A stretch of 64,000 nucleotides of DNA from Paenibacillus_E sp964253085 (GTDB lineage Bacteria; Bacillota; Bacilli; Paenibacillales; NBRC-103111), in assembly GCF_964253085.1 (NCBI RefSeq), contig NZ_CAXUQH020000001.1:7502001-7566000 (forward strand), read 5' to 3'. Position 1 is the stretch's first letter; each line of letters starts with the position of its first letter. A model generated the notes under the pieces. The model did not search any database. It saw only the letters and a list, made by a program, of their open reading frames with translations, and was not told where the DNA came from. Shown piece after piece: positions 53,088 to 64,000 of this stretch. The position numbers and the translations under genes were made by a program.

Positions 53088-54251
53088 ATGGAACAATGGC
53101 TAAGTAACGTTCTTGTAAACGGCACCCTACATAACCTGCTATTGAAACAAGGCGTTATCGCCGAGATCGTACCTGCTGCGAATAGTGAGGAAACTCCCTC
53201 TTGGGACGCACAAGGCATGATTATGGTGCCTACTTTCAAAGACTATCACGTGCATTTGGATAAGGCATTCCCTGATGATCAGTGGATTTCACGGCACCAA
53301 GTTGCTTCCTTATATGATCAATTTCAAATGGAGAAAGACCTTTTAGCTCCTCTCAAAAGTGGGCAAAAAGAACGTGCGCGAGGCATCTTGCAGCAGATGC
53401 TGGCCTTCGGAACGACCCGACTTCGTGTTCATGTCGACATTGACCCCGAGATCGGTTTATCCCATCTTGCCATGGTGCGGGAGCTTCAGGAGGAATTCTT
53501 AGGGGCATTAACCATCGAGATTGTCGCCTTCCCACAGCAAGGGCTAATACGTTCACAATCGATTAACCTCATTAAACAAGCCCTTCAGGAGGGCGCCACA
53601 ATTGTCGGCGGCGTGGATCCTGCTGGCGTAGACCGCGATATCGAGGCTAGCTTACAGGCCATCTTCGAAATGAGCGTCGCTCATGACGCCGAGGTTGATA
53701 TTCACTTGCACGATCCTGGACACCTAGGACTCTTCACTCTGGAGCGCATCATGGACTACACCGAGCAGACGGGTAAAATGGGGAAAGTCGCCGTCAGCCA
53801 CGCCTACTGCTTAGGCGAGGTATCTGAAAGCGAATCCCTTGCGATAGCAAAACGTTTGGCCCTACTAGATATCGCCATCATCACCAGCGTGCCGATCGAT
53901 TCCGCGATGCCTCGCGTCGCGCAATTAAGAGCTGAAGGCGTGCGAGTTTACCTCGGCTCCGATCATACCGGGCTGGATGCATGGACACCCTTCGGTTTCA
54001 CCGATCAGCTCATGCGTGCCCGAAGAATGGCGGATATGTACCGTTGGAATGACGATGAGCGCCTGCGTTCCGTCTATCCGCACCTTGGCTCTACCGCAGG
54101 GACCTTCCAAATCGGTGACCCTGCCGACTTCATCCTCCTAGCTGCGGTAAATGCTGAGCATGCCGCAGCTGCAGCCCCTCCGCGCGAGGTCGTTAGTGTT
54201 CGTGGTGTTCCTATTGCTGGCAGACAGCTGCAGAACGCTTGGAAGATATAA
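53088..54251 (+). CDS. Amidohydrolase of the cytosine deaminase/AtzC group (second copy)
   Basis: 387 residues. Ligands H-x-H in DYHVHLDKAF near residue 55, HVDID, DIHLHDPG and the Asp in GSDHTGLDAWTPFG are complete, unlike the first copy. Two amidohydrolases of one family in a cluster suggest successive steps on one ring compound or two related substrates. AAAGGAG precedes the ATG. The next gene starts 40 bp after the stop. Confidence 0.87.
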   Translation: MEQWLSNVLVNGTLHNLLLKQGVIAEIVPAANSEETPSWDAQGMIMVPTFKDYHVHLDKAFPDDQWISRHQVASLYDQFQMEKDLLAPLKSGQKERARGILQQMLAFGTTRLRVHVDIDPEIGLSHLAMVRELQEEFLGALTIEIVAFPQQGLIRSQSINLIKQALQEGATIVGGVDPAGVDRDIEASLQAIFEMSVAHDAEVDIHLHDPGHLGLFTLERIMDYTEQTGKMGKVAVSHAYCLGEVSESESLAIAKRLALLDIAIITSVPIDSAMPRVAQLRAEGVRVYLGSDHTGLDAWTPFGFTDQLMRARRMADMYRWNDDERLRSVYPHLGSTAGTFQIGDPADFILLAAVNAEHAAAAAPPREVVSVRGVPIAGRQLQNAWKI

Positions 54252-54291
54252 AACTAGACATAAACAATTAAAGGGAATGGGGAGATTTCGA

Positions 54292-55314
54292 ATGACATTA
54301 CTGGGGAAAACAAAAGTAGGTACAGCCGCTATTGCAACAGTCCTTTTACTCTCTGCTTGTGGAACGAGCACATCAACAACGTCCGGAACACCTGCAGCAT
54401 CAACGCCCGCATCAAGCTCCAAAGCGCCAGACAAAGTAACTCAAGCGATGAGCTGGTTTGCCCAACCAGAAATGGGTGGACACTATGCTGCGCAGCTGGC
54501 GAAAATCTATGAGAAAGCAGGCATCGACATTACGCTTCAACAAGGTGGACCTCAAGTTTCCAACGTTCAACTCGTTGCTGGTGGCAAAGTGCAATTCGCA
54601 ATGGCCAATGCCGATGAAGTTGTCCTTGCCCGCAAGGAAGGGATTCCCGTCAAAGTTATCTATGCCAATCTGCAAACCAATCCTCAAAACCTGATTTTCC
54701 ACAAAGACTCTGGTATCAAGAAAATCGAAGACCTCAACGGACGCAAAGTGTACACCGCCGTTGGCTTTCCATTCTGGCAGTACATCAGCTACAAATACAA
54801 GCTCGACAAAGTACAAATCCAGAACTACACAGGCTCCCTGGCGGGCTTCTCCGCAGATAAAGATTCCATCACCCAAGGCTTTGCTACCAACGAGCCCTAC
54901 GTTCTGAAAAAACAAGGCGTTAACGTCGATTGGTTCCTGAACGCTGACCTTGGCTACAACCCTTACGGCAACGTCGTTATTGCCACCGATGACTTTATCA
55001 AGAAGAATCCCGACTTGATTAAGCGCTATATCAAAGCCACTAGCGAAGGCTGGGACTATTACTACGCGCACGGCGACGAAGTCAATAATGCCCTTAACGG
55101 CGTTAACAAAGACTACGACGTCGATCATCTGAAGGATGCGCAAGCCGTTGCCAAAGACTTCATCTTCGGCGGCGATGCCAAAGCCCACGGCGTCGGTTAC
55201 ATGTCCGATGAGCGCTGGAAAACACTCGTTAGCCAAATGAAAGAAGCCGGCATGATCAAAGAAGATATTCCGGTGAAGGATTTGTATACGAATGAGTTTT
55301 TGCCGGTGAAGTAA
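54292..55314 (+). CDS. NMT1/ThiY-like ABC transporter substrate-binding lipoprotein
   Basis: 340 residues from the ATG at 54292 (GGGGAG upstream); the frame starting at 54151 overlaps the amidohydrolase gene and is not used. The signal peptide ends in the lipobox LSAC. The body resembles the NMT1/THI5-like family used for pyrimidine precursors and sulfonates. Known: ThiY binds formylaminopyrimidine. No permease or ATPase gene follows: a strong terminator comes three bases after the stop. The transporter partners must be elsewhere. Ligand probably the compound degraded by the cluster. Confidence 0.88.
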   Translation: MTLLGKTKVGTAAIATVLLLSACGTSTSTTSGTPAASTPASSSKAPDKVTQAMSWFAQPEMGGHYAAQLAKIYEKAGIDITLQQGGPQVSNVQLVAGGKVQFAMANADEVVLARKEGIPVKVIYANLQTNPQNLIFHKDSGIKKIEDLNGRKVYTAVGFPFWQYISYKYKLDKVQIQNYTGSLAGFSADKDSITQGFATNEPYVLKKQGVNVDWFLNADLGYNPYGNVVIATDDFIKKNPDLIKRYIKATSEGWDYYYAHGDEVNNALNGVNKDYDVDHLKDAQAVAKDFIFGGDAKAHGVGYMSDERWKTLVSQMKEAGMIKEDIPVKDLYTNEFLPVK

Positions 55315-55316
55315 CA

Positions 55317-55360
55317 AACACACTAACTCCACCTGCAACTATAGGTGGAGTTAGTGTGTT
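55317..55360 (+). terminator. Terminator after the binding-protein gene
   Basis: A perfect 18-bp stem (55317-55334 and 55343-55360) around an eight-base loop. It starts at position 55317, right after the stop codon. No long T-run follows. Confidence 0.8.
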
Positions 55361-55378
55361 CATGCATAAAACTATTCA

Positions 55379-56350
55379 CTAGTTTCTTTTTAAACTAAGC
55401 AACTCAGACTTCTTCTCCTCAAATTCATCTTGAGTCAACACACCCATATCCAGTAGTTGTTTGAATTTGAGCAACTCGTCAGCCACACTGAATTCTGGCT
55501 TATCTGACCTTTTTATTGTTGCTTCCTCAATTGGCTCTTCAATTACCTCAGTGACATCAGCAGTGATATCTATGACTTCATTCTTGACATCTTGATAGTC
55601 TATCTCAAAATCCTCAATCGAATAGTTCCCAACTGCATCAAATAAAGTTTCTCTCAGCCGATTTCCCATCGGCTTCATCGAAGCATAAGTCAGTCCACCA
55701 GAGATAATTCCTCCGATAACCGGAATCGCCTTCGATATCCCTTGTGCAAAAGTCTTCTTGGTAATCTTGATACCAATTGCAGCGGCTACTTTCTTAATAA
55801 TTGGATAATAAACGGTTTTAGTCAACGCCTGCTGCGGAAGTTTCTTTAACACCTGCTGTGAAAGTTTTGCAGATAAAATTTTCAATGCAGAAGCAGAACC
55901 ACCTACACCAAACATCACACCTAAGAAAATCGTAAGTTCTCCTCTTACTCGCTCACTATCGAGCTTATCTCGATCCCACATATCCTTATAACCAAACAAG
56001 TAAGCTAGTTCTTGTGCCATACGTAAAGCTACACCGAAAAATTGCAGTGTATCTGCTGGAATTGTCGCTGCCATTGCAAGACCTCCAGGAAGACCTGCAG
56101 CAAATGAGACAGCTGTACTTTGCATTGTACGTTTCTCAATTAATGATTTGGCAACCTTGTTAATTATACTAAGTGGAATCCCTGCCTCCACTGGCCCCTT
56201 ATCTAACACTGCAGCAAACTGTTCAGAGTTAGCATAATCTGCCAGCGTATGAGCAAGAAACTCTTTTCGATTCACTTTAACTCCAGGTACCTTCAAAGCA
56301 TTTACTAATACCAGCTCAAAGGTGTTATTTGATTGTTGACTTTCTTTCAT
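55379..56350 (-). CDS. Hypothetical membrane-associated protein with C-terminal SHOCT domain
   Basis: 323 residues from the ATG at 56350, nine bases after GGGGG. Residues about 85-180 hold hydrophobic stretches (AAGLPGGLAMAATIPADTLQ and FLGVMFGVGGSASALKIL), and residues about 215-235 a Gly-rich segment. The last 35 residues form a SHOCT-type domain (LLKFKQLLDMGVLTQDEFEE), often linked to membrane targeting or oligomers. No specific function. It lies beside the tRNA cluster and converges on the binding-protein gene. Confidence 0.6.
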   Translation of the reverse strand: MKESQQSNNTFELVLVNALKVPGVKVNRKEFLAHTLADYANSEQFAAVLDKGPVEAGIPLSIINKVAKSLIEKRTMQSTAVSFAAGLPGGLAMAATIPADTLQFFGVALRMAQELAYLFGYKDMWDRDKLDSERVRGELTIFLGVMFGVGGSASALKILSAKLSQQVLKKLPQQALTKTVYYPIIKKVAAAIGIKITKKTFAQGISKAIPVIGGIISGGLTYASMKPMGNRLRETLFDAVGNYSIEDFEIDYQDVKNEVIDITADVTEVIEEPIEEATIKRSDKPEFSVADELLKFKQLLDMGVLTQDEFEEKKSELLSLKRN

Positions 56351-56523
56351 TTTAAACATCCCCCCGCGCATTCTCTTCTTCGTACTGTCGTTTTTACTTT
56401 ACAAAAACTCACTATTAATATATCACGAAATGAGTAGTAAATACTGTAATTTACAATTAGAGATTTGCTGTCTCAGCGAAGTGTGCACGGACGGTCGAAC
56501 CCTTGGTTCAATTCTCTAGCTTA

Positions 56524-56552
56524 AAACAAAAAGCCACCCGAAGGTGGCTCTT
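56524..56552 (-). terminator. Terminator of the rRNA-tRNA operon
   Basis: AGCCACC-TTCG-GGTGGCT on the minus strand, followed by Ts, directly after the last tRNA gene. Confidence 0.9.
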
Positions 56553-56558
56553 GTTTTA

Positions 56559-56629
56559 AGCGGGCGGCGGGAATCGAACCCGCGCGATCAGCTTGGAAGG
56601 CTGAAGTTCTACCATTAAACTACGCCCGC
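56559..56629 (-). tRNA. tRNA-Gly (anticodon TCC)
   Basis: Acceptor stem GCGGGCG pairs with CGCCCGC, the anticodon loop holds TCC, and the T-arm contains GGTTCGATT. No CCA is encoded. It is the last of eight tRNAs after 5S. Confidence 0.93.
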
Positions 56630-56649
56630 GTAGTTTGTTTAAGCAAAGA

Positions 56650-56726
56650 TGGCGCGCCCTGAGAGATTCGAACTCCCGACCTTTTGATTCGTAGTCAAAT
56701 ACTCTATCCAGCTGAGCTAAGGGCGC
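56650..56726 (-). tRNA. tRNA-Arg (anticodon ACG)
   Basis: Acceptor GCGCCCT with AGGGCGC, anticodon loop CTACGAA, T-arm GGAGTTCGAAT. The CCA end is encoded. Confidence 0.93.
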
Positions 56727-56744
56727 ATCTATGTTGTTAAAAAA

Positions 56745-56830
56745 TGCCGAAGACCAGACTTGAACTGGTACGGTAGTCACCTACCGCAGGATTTTAAGTC
56801 CTGTGCGTCTGCCGATTCCGCCACTCCGGC
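56745..56830 (-). tRNA. tRNA-Leu (anticodon TAA)
   Basis: Long variable arm typical of leucine tRNA, anticodon loop CTTAAAA, acceptor GCCGGAG with CTTCGGC. No CCA is encoded. Confidence 0.93.
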
Positions 56831-56840
56831 TTATATATAA

Positions 56841-56911
56841 AGGCGCTACCCAGATTCGAACTGGGGGTAAAGCTTTTGCAGAGCTCTGCCTTACCACTTG
56901 GCTATAGCGCC
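56841..56911 (-). tRNA. tRNA-Cys (anticodon GCA)
   Basis: Acceptor GGCGCTA with TAGCGCC, anticodon loop CTGCAAA. No CCA is encoded. Confidence 0.92.
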
Positions 56912-56929
56912 GAAATCTTTTCTCTAAAA

Positions 56930-57005
56930 TGGTGGAGGCTGACGGGATCGAACCGCCGACCCTCTGCTTGTAAGGCAGATGCTCTCCCAGCTGAGCTAAG
57001 CCTCC
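56930..57005 (-). tRNA. tRNA-Val (anticodon TAC)
   Basis: Acceptor GGAGGCT with AGCCTCC, anticodon loop CTTACAA, CCA encoded. Confidence 0.93.
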
Positions 57006-57022
57006 ATGGGATGAAGAATAAA

Positions 57023-57097
57023 TGGTGACCCGTAGGGGACTCGAACCCCTGTTACCTCCGTGAAAGGGAGGTGTCTTAACCACTTGACCAACGGGCC
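57023..57097 (-). tRNA. tRNA-Glu (anticodon TTC)
   Basis: Acceptor GGCCCGT with ACGGGTC, anticodon loop CTTTCAC, CCA encoded; close to the B. subtilis Glu tRNA. Confidence 0.93.
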
Positions 57098-57107
57098 TAG
57101 AAAATAA

Positions 57108-57183
57108 TGGCTCCCCGAACAGGACTCGAACCTGTGACAACTCGATTAACAGTCGAGTGCTCTACCAACTGAGCTATCAGGGA
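57108..57183 (-). tRNA. tRNA-Asn (anticodon GTT)
   Basis: Acceptor TCCCTGA with TCGGGGA, anticodon loop CTGTTAA, CCA encoded. Confidence 0.93.
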
Positions 57184-57187
57184 ATAA

Positions 57188-57263
57188 TGGTGGAGCCAAG
57201 CGGGATCGAACCGCTGACCTCCTGCTTGCAAGGCAGGCGCTCTCCCAGCTGAGCTATGGCCCC
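57188..57263 (-). tRNA. tRNA-Ala (anticodon TGC)
   Basis: Acceptor GGGGCCA with TGGCTCC, anticodon loop CTTGCAA, CCA encoded. It is the first tRNA after 5S. Confidence 0.93.
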
Positions 57264-57286
57264 GGACAAAAAAAATACCCACTAGG

Positions 57287-57406
57287 GGTGCTGCTTGGCA
57301 ACGTTCTACTCTCCCAGAACCCTGCGGTTCAAGTACCATCGACGCTGGAAGGCTTAACGGTCGTGTTCGAGATGGGAACGCGTGGATCCCTTCCGCCATC
57401 ATCACC
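57287..57406 (-). rRNA. rrf: 5S ribosomal RNA
   Basis: About 120 bases with the conserved loop CGAACACGACCGTTAAG region and closing ends GGTGATGATGG and CAGCACC. It lies between 23S and tRNA-Ala. Ends are estimated. Confidence 0.93.
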
Positions 57407-57482
57407 AAACAGTCAAAGCGTTTGTTTGCGCCTTGAAAACTAGATACGAAACTTCACGTAAAGTACTATACTCAGGAATTTT

Positions 57483-60395
<2,913 letters not shown>

Positions 60396-60599
60396 TAGAA
60401 ATGCATTTAAAGATTTTTGTGCAACCCTAAGGTCAACACAACCTAAGTTCTTACTTTACGTTTTGTTTCGTTATCTAGTTTTCAAGGAACAATTTGTAAA
60501 GATGTTTTTGAAAGATTGCTCTTTCAAAACTGAACACGAGTGAGTAAGCGATTTGTGTGTTAAACACACTTGACTGTGTCTATCAGACACGAGTCTCCA

Positions 60600-62146
<1,547 letters not shown>

Positions 62147-62291
62147 AAAAGCTGAAATGCTCATTTGAAGCTAGCGAGATTTTGCAATCTCTTTTATAGT
62201 CGATTACTCGACTGTGCTTACTCACTCGTTGTTCAGTTTTCAAAGATCAATTTCTTTCGTCCGCTGCCGTGTTACCGAAGCAGCGAGAAGT

Positions 62292-62321
62292 AATATATCA
62301 CAGATCGTTTCACCATTGCAA
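62292..62321 (-). promoter_or_regulatory. rRNA operon promoter
   Basis: Minus-strand -35 TTGCAA (62316-62321), 18-bp spacer and -10 TATATT (62292-62297), about 150 bases before 16S. Other promoters further upstream are possible but not clear. Confidence 0.6.
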
Positions 62322-62544
62322 GTACTTTTTTTCGATTGGTGTCGGCGTCTGTCGAGAACGTTATTTTACCTTAACCTATTATTAGAAAGCAAGCTCATTT
62401 CGCATCGCTTGTGATTGCCTGCTTCAGAACAACGAGGACTAATGTACCATGCCTAGTAATCAATTACAACCCCTTTGGAAAAGTTCCACTATTGCCATTG
62501 TTTTGAATTGTTTCATATTAAAGATTATCACAAAACTCTTCATT

Positions 62545-62577
62545 AAAAAAAAGAACCTGCAGCAACAGGCTACAGGT
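62545..62577 (-). terminator. Terminator after the allophanate hydrolase gene
   Basis: On the minus strand ACCTGTAGC-CTGTT-GCTGCAGGT (one G-T pair) is followed by TCTTTTTTTT. It lies about 115 bp past the stop codon and insulates the rRNA operon. Confidence 0.85.
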
Positions 62578-62692
62578 GTCTAGTATTTATATATTAAAAA
62601 GGGGGGTTAAGACATAGTATAGACTCGCTACCTTAAACGAACCTGAATTTTTCGAGTAGGATCCTTGGATTAGTTTTGAGAAATCGGACTGA

Positions 62693-64000
62693 TTACAGCG
62701 GCGGCACCACGTTGCGCCAACTGCGCAACGCCGTAACATCTTCCGCGCCTGCGGCCGCGTAAGCTTCACAAACAAAGCCCGGGACTTCCGTGCCGTCCCG
62801 AAGCTCAACCTTACCGATCCCAAGCGGTGCCGGGATCGCTGCAGTAAAGCCGCCGAATGCCTCGAGCGGCATTTCCCAAATCTCCAGCTGGATGGCTGCG
62901 CCACCCTGCTGTTGCTTAATCATCCCCGGCTTCGCAGGGGATGTCGGCAGCTTCACAAGGCTGTATTTCGCAGCGGATTCATCCTCCCGGATAAACCGAG
63001 CTCCACAGCCTTGCATCTGTTTCTCCAGCGGGTAGCCACGCATGTGCAGCCCGCAAACCGCCACCAGCGTCGTTTGCGCAAGGGCGGCGCTATCCGCACT
63101 TGAACTCGCCTTTGCACCCGCACTCGCCGCAGCAACCTCCACCGCCGCTGCATCACTTCCAGCTAACAACGCCGCCGCCCCACAAATCATTCCTTCCTCT
63201 TCCGCTAACGCGAAGAGCGTAATCCCAAAAGGCGTCTCTGGAGCCGCATCGCCCGCAGGTACAGCAACGGCACACAAATCTAGCAGGTTGCAATGGTTCG
63301 TGTAACGACCCATATCGCGATTCGTGCTGATCGGGTCTGCAAGTACTTGCTCACGCGTCCAGGTGCCTCCGCAGGTCGGCATGACAAGCACAGCATCTTG
63401 AAGCAGCTTTCGAGCTTCCAACTTATACTGTTGAAGCTTATGCATGGCAACAAATACCGATGCTGCGTCATACTCGCTAGCTGCGCCCGAGCGCAATATC
63501 TGTTCCGTTACAAGATAAGCTACACCAGGATTCGCTTCAATAAAGCTACCGAGAGCTGCCCAGCGTTCAGCCACCCAAGGACCTTCATATAGTATCGCCG
63601 CAGCTTGCGCGAATACAGTCACATCAATTTCAACAATCTGAACCCCATCACGTAGACAGACTTCCTGCAAGCGACTTACCGCTTGCTCCCATGCAGCGCG
63701 ATATTCCGAAGCGTATGGACCATAAAAGCCTAGATCACCTGCAGGCAGGCAAACTCTTTCAGGCAACCCCGACGGCTTCCGCACCACGCTGCGGGACCAA
63801 GGATCTTCCGCGTGGACACCCCGCGCCACGCTGTCTACGACAAGCGCATCCGCTAATGTATGCGCGAAGACTGTGACACAGTCTAGGCTCGCACAGGCTG
63901 GCACGACCCCCTTGGTCGGCCACGCGCCGAGACTCGGCTTATAGCCGACTAGGCGATTCAGTGCTGCCGGCACACGGCCGGAGCCAGCTGTATCCGTGCC
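62693..64000 (-). CDS. atzF: Allophanate hydrolase (5' end outside window)
   Basis: 436 codons up to the window edge. The amidase nucleophile region GTDTAGSGRVPAALN begins at the edge, so the front of the amidase domain with the Lys and cis-Ser is missing. The C-terminal 120 residues match the allophanate hydrolase domain: FIREDESAAKYSLVKLP, GGAAIQLEIWEMP and AAIPAPLGIGKVELRDG. Known: it converts allophanate to ammonia and CO2, the last step of urea, biuret or cyanurate use. The amidohydrolase cluster at 50-55 kb lies on the other side of the rRNA operon. Confidence 0.9.
   Translation of the reverse strand, partial: GTDTAGSGRVPAALNRLVGYKPSLGAWPTKGVVPACASLDCVTVFAHTLADALVVDSVARGVHAEDPWSRSVVRKPSGLPERVCLPAGDLGFYGPYASEYRAAWEQAVSRLQEVCLRDGVQIVEIDVTVFAQAAAILYEGPWVAERWAALGSFIEANPGVAYLVTEQILRSGAASEYDAASVFVAMHKLQQYKLEARKLLQDAVLVMPTCGGTWTREQVLADPISTNRDMGRYTNHCNLLDLCAVAVPAGDAAPETPFGITLFALAEEEGMICGAAALLAGSDAAAVEVAAASAGAKASSSADSAALAQTTLVAVCGLHMRGYPLEKQMQGCGARFIREDESAAKYSLVKLPTSPAKPGMIKQQQGGAAIQLEIWEMPLEAFGGFTAAIPAPLGIGKVELRDGTEVPGFVCEAYAAAGAEDVTALRSWRNVVPPL

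Larger units (their letters stand above)
62147..62692. other. rRNA operon leader and promoter region
   Basis: 546 bases without a gene. The leader has the GATCTTTGAAAACTGAACAA element common before 16S in Bacilli (about 62232-62252) and a promoter at 62292-62321. The far part holds the allophanate hydrolase terminator at 62545-62577. Nothing else is recognised. Confidence 0.7.

Noticed and set aside
54151..54291. Upstream extension of the binding-protein gene
   Set aside because: It overlaps the amidohydrolase end, and the lipoprotein signal peptide with a GGGGAG site begins at 54292.
54412..55338. 308-codon open frame on the minus strand opposite the binding-protein gene
   Set aside because: It mirrors a clear lipoprotein gene and shows no signal, domain or ribosome site of its own.
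56470..56520. Possible remains of a tRNA next to the tRNA cluster (GGTCGAACCC, GGTTCAATTC)
   Set aside because: The pieces resemble T-arm sequences but no stems pair, so a tRNA fragment or attachment site cannot be supported.

Overview
The window looks like a chromosomal segment from a low-to-mid GC Firmicute, most likely Paenibacillus or a close relative. This rests on Gram-positive 16S/23S/5S sequences with a Bacillus-type tRNA cluster, strong GGAGG ribosome binding sites, lipoprotein boxes, Bce-type peptide-resistance modules, a DbpA/YxiN-type helicase and a YesM-type sensor kinase. No phage, transposase, integrase or CRISPR array was found.

Layout. 0-5 kb: a CUT1 sugar ABC transporter (two permeases, binding lipoprotein) followed by a YesM-type sensor kinase cut by the window edge. 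5-6.5 kb: dbpA. 6.8-12.2 kb: a first Bce-type module, with bceAB-like genes facing a bceRS-like pair that shares a strand with two acetyltransferases. 12-22.9 kb: AraC/GyrI-type regulator, serine hydrolase, P-loop kinase, DUF2339 membrane protein, sialate O-acetylesterase, a PD-(D/E)XK-like protein, an ArsR-like regulator, a UgtP-like glycosyltransferase and a PAP2 phosphatase. 22.9-24.1 kb: a gene-free, repeat-rich stretch with a dense cluster of DnaA-box-like 9-mers. 24.1-32 kb: a catR/catDE-like quinone/catechol locus (HxlR, DoxX, LigB-type dioxygenase), rpmF, a TIMP-like secreted protein, a methyltransferase, a two-component system whose kinase is broken by a deletion, and a class-V aminotransferase. 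32-36.5 kb: a second Bce-type module, with all four genes co-directional. 36.5-49.9 kb: a squalene/phytoene-synthase-like protein, secreted proteins and lipoproteins, Mn-catalase, and a five-gene run (SDR, TetR, LD-carboxypeptidase, NUDIX, small protein) headed by a 26-bp perfect inverted repeat. 50-55.3 kb: a nucleobase/N-heterocycle-type cluster (two cytosine-deaminase-family amidohydrolases, a PucR regulator, a NMT1/ThiY-like binding lipoprotein without permease). 56.5-62.2 kb: an rRNA operon (16S-23S-5S) followed by eight tRNAs, all on the minus strand. 62.7-64 kb: allophanate hydrolase, cut by the window edge.

The most unusual signals are non-coding: the DnaA-box cluster (23.2 kb), four helically phased palindromes (19.7-19.9 kb), a palindrome filling a promoter spacer (19.93 kb), a two-way terminator encoded inside the C-termini of two convergent genes (9.56 kb), and the 26-bp inverted repeat (47.65 kb). 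All functional names come from reading motifs by eye; no database search was run.
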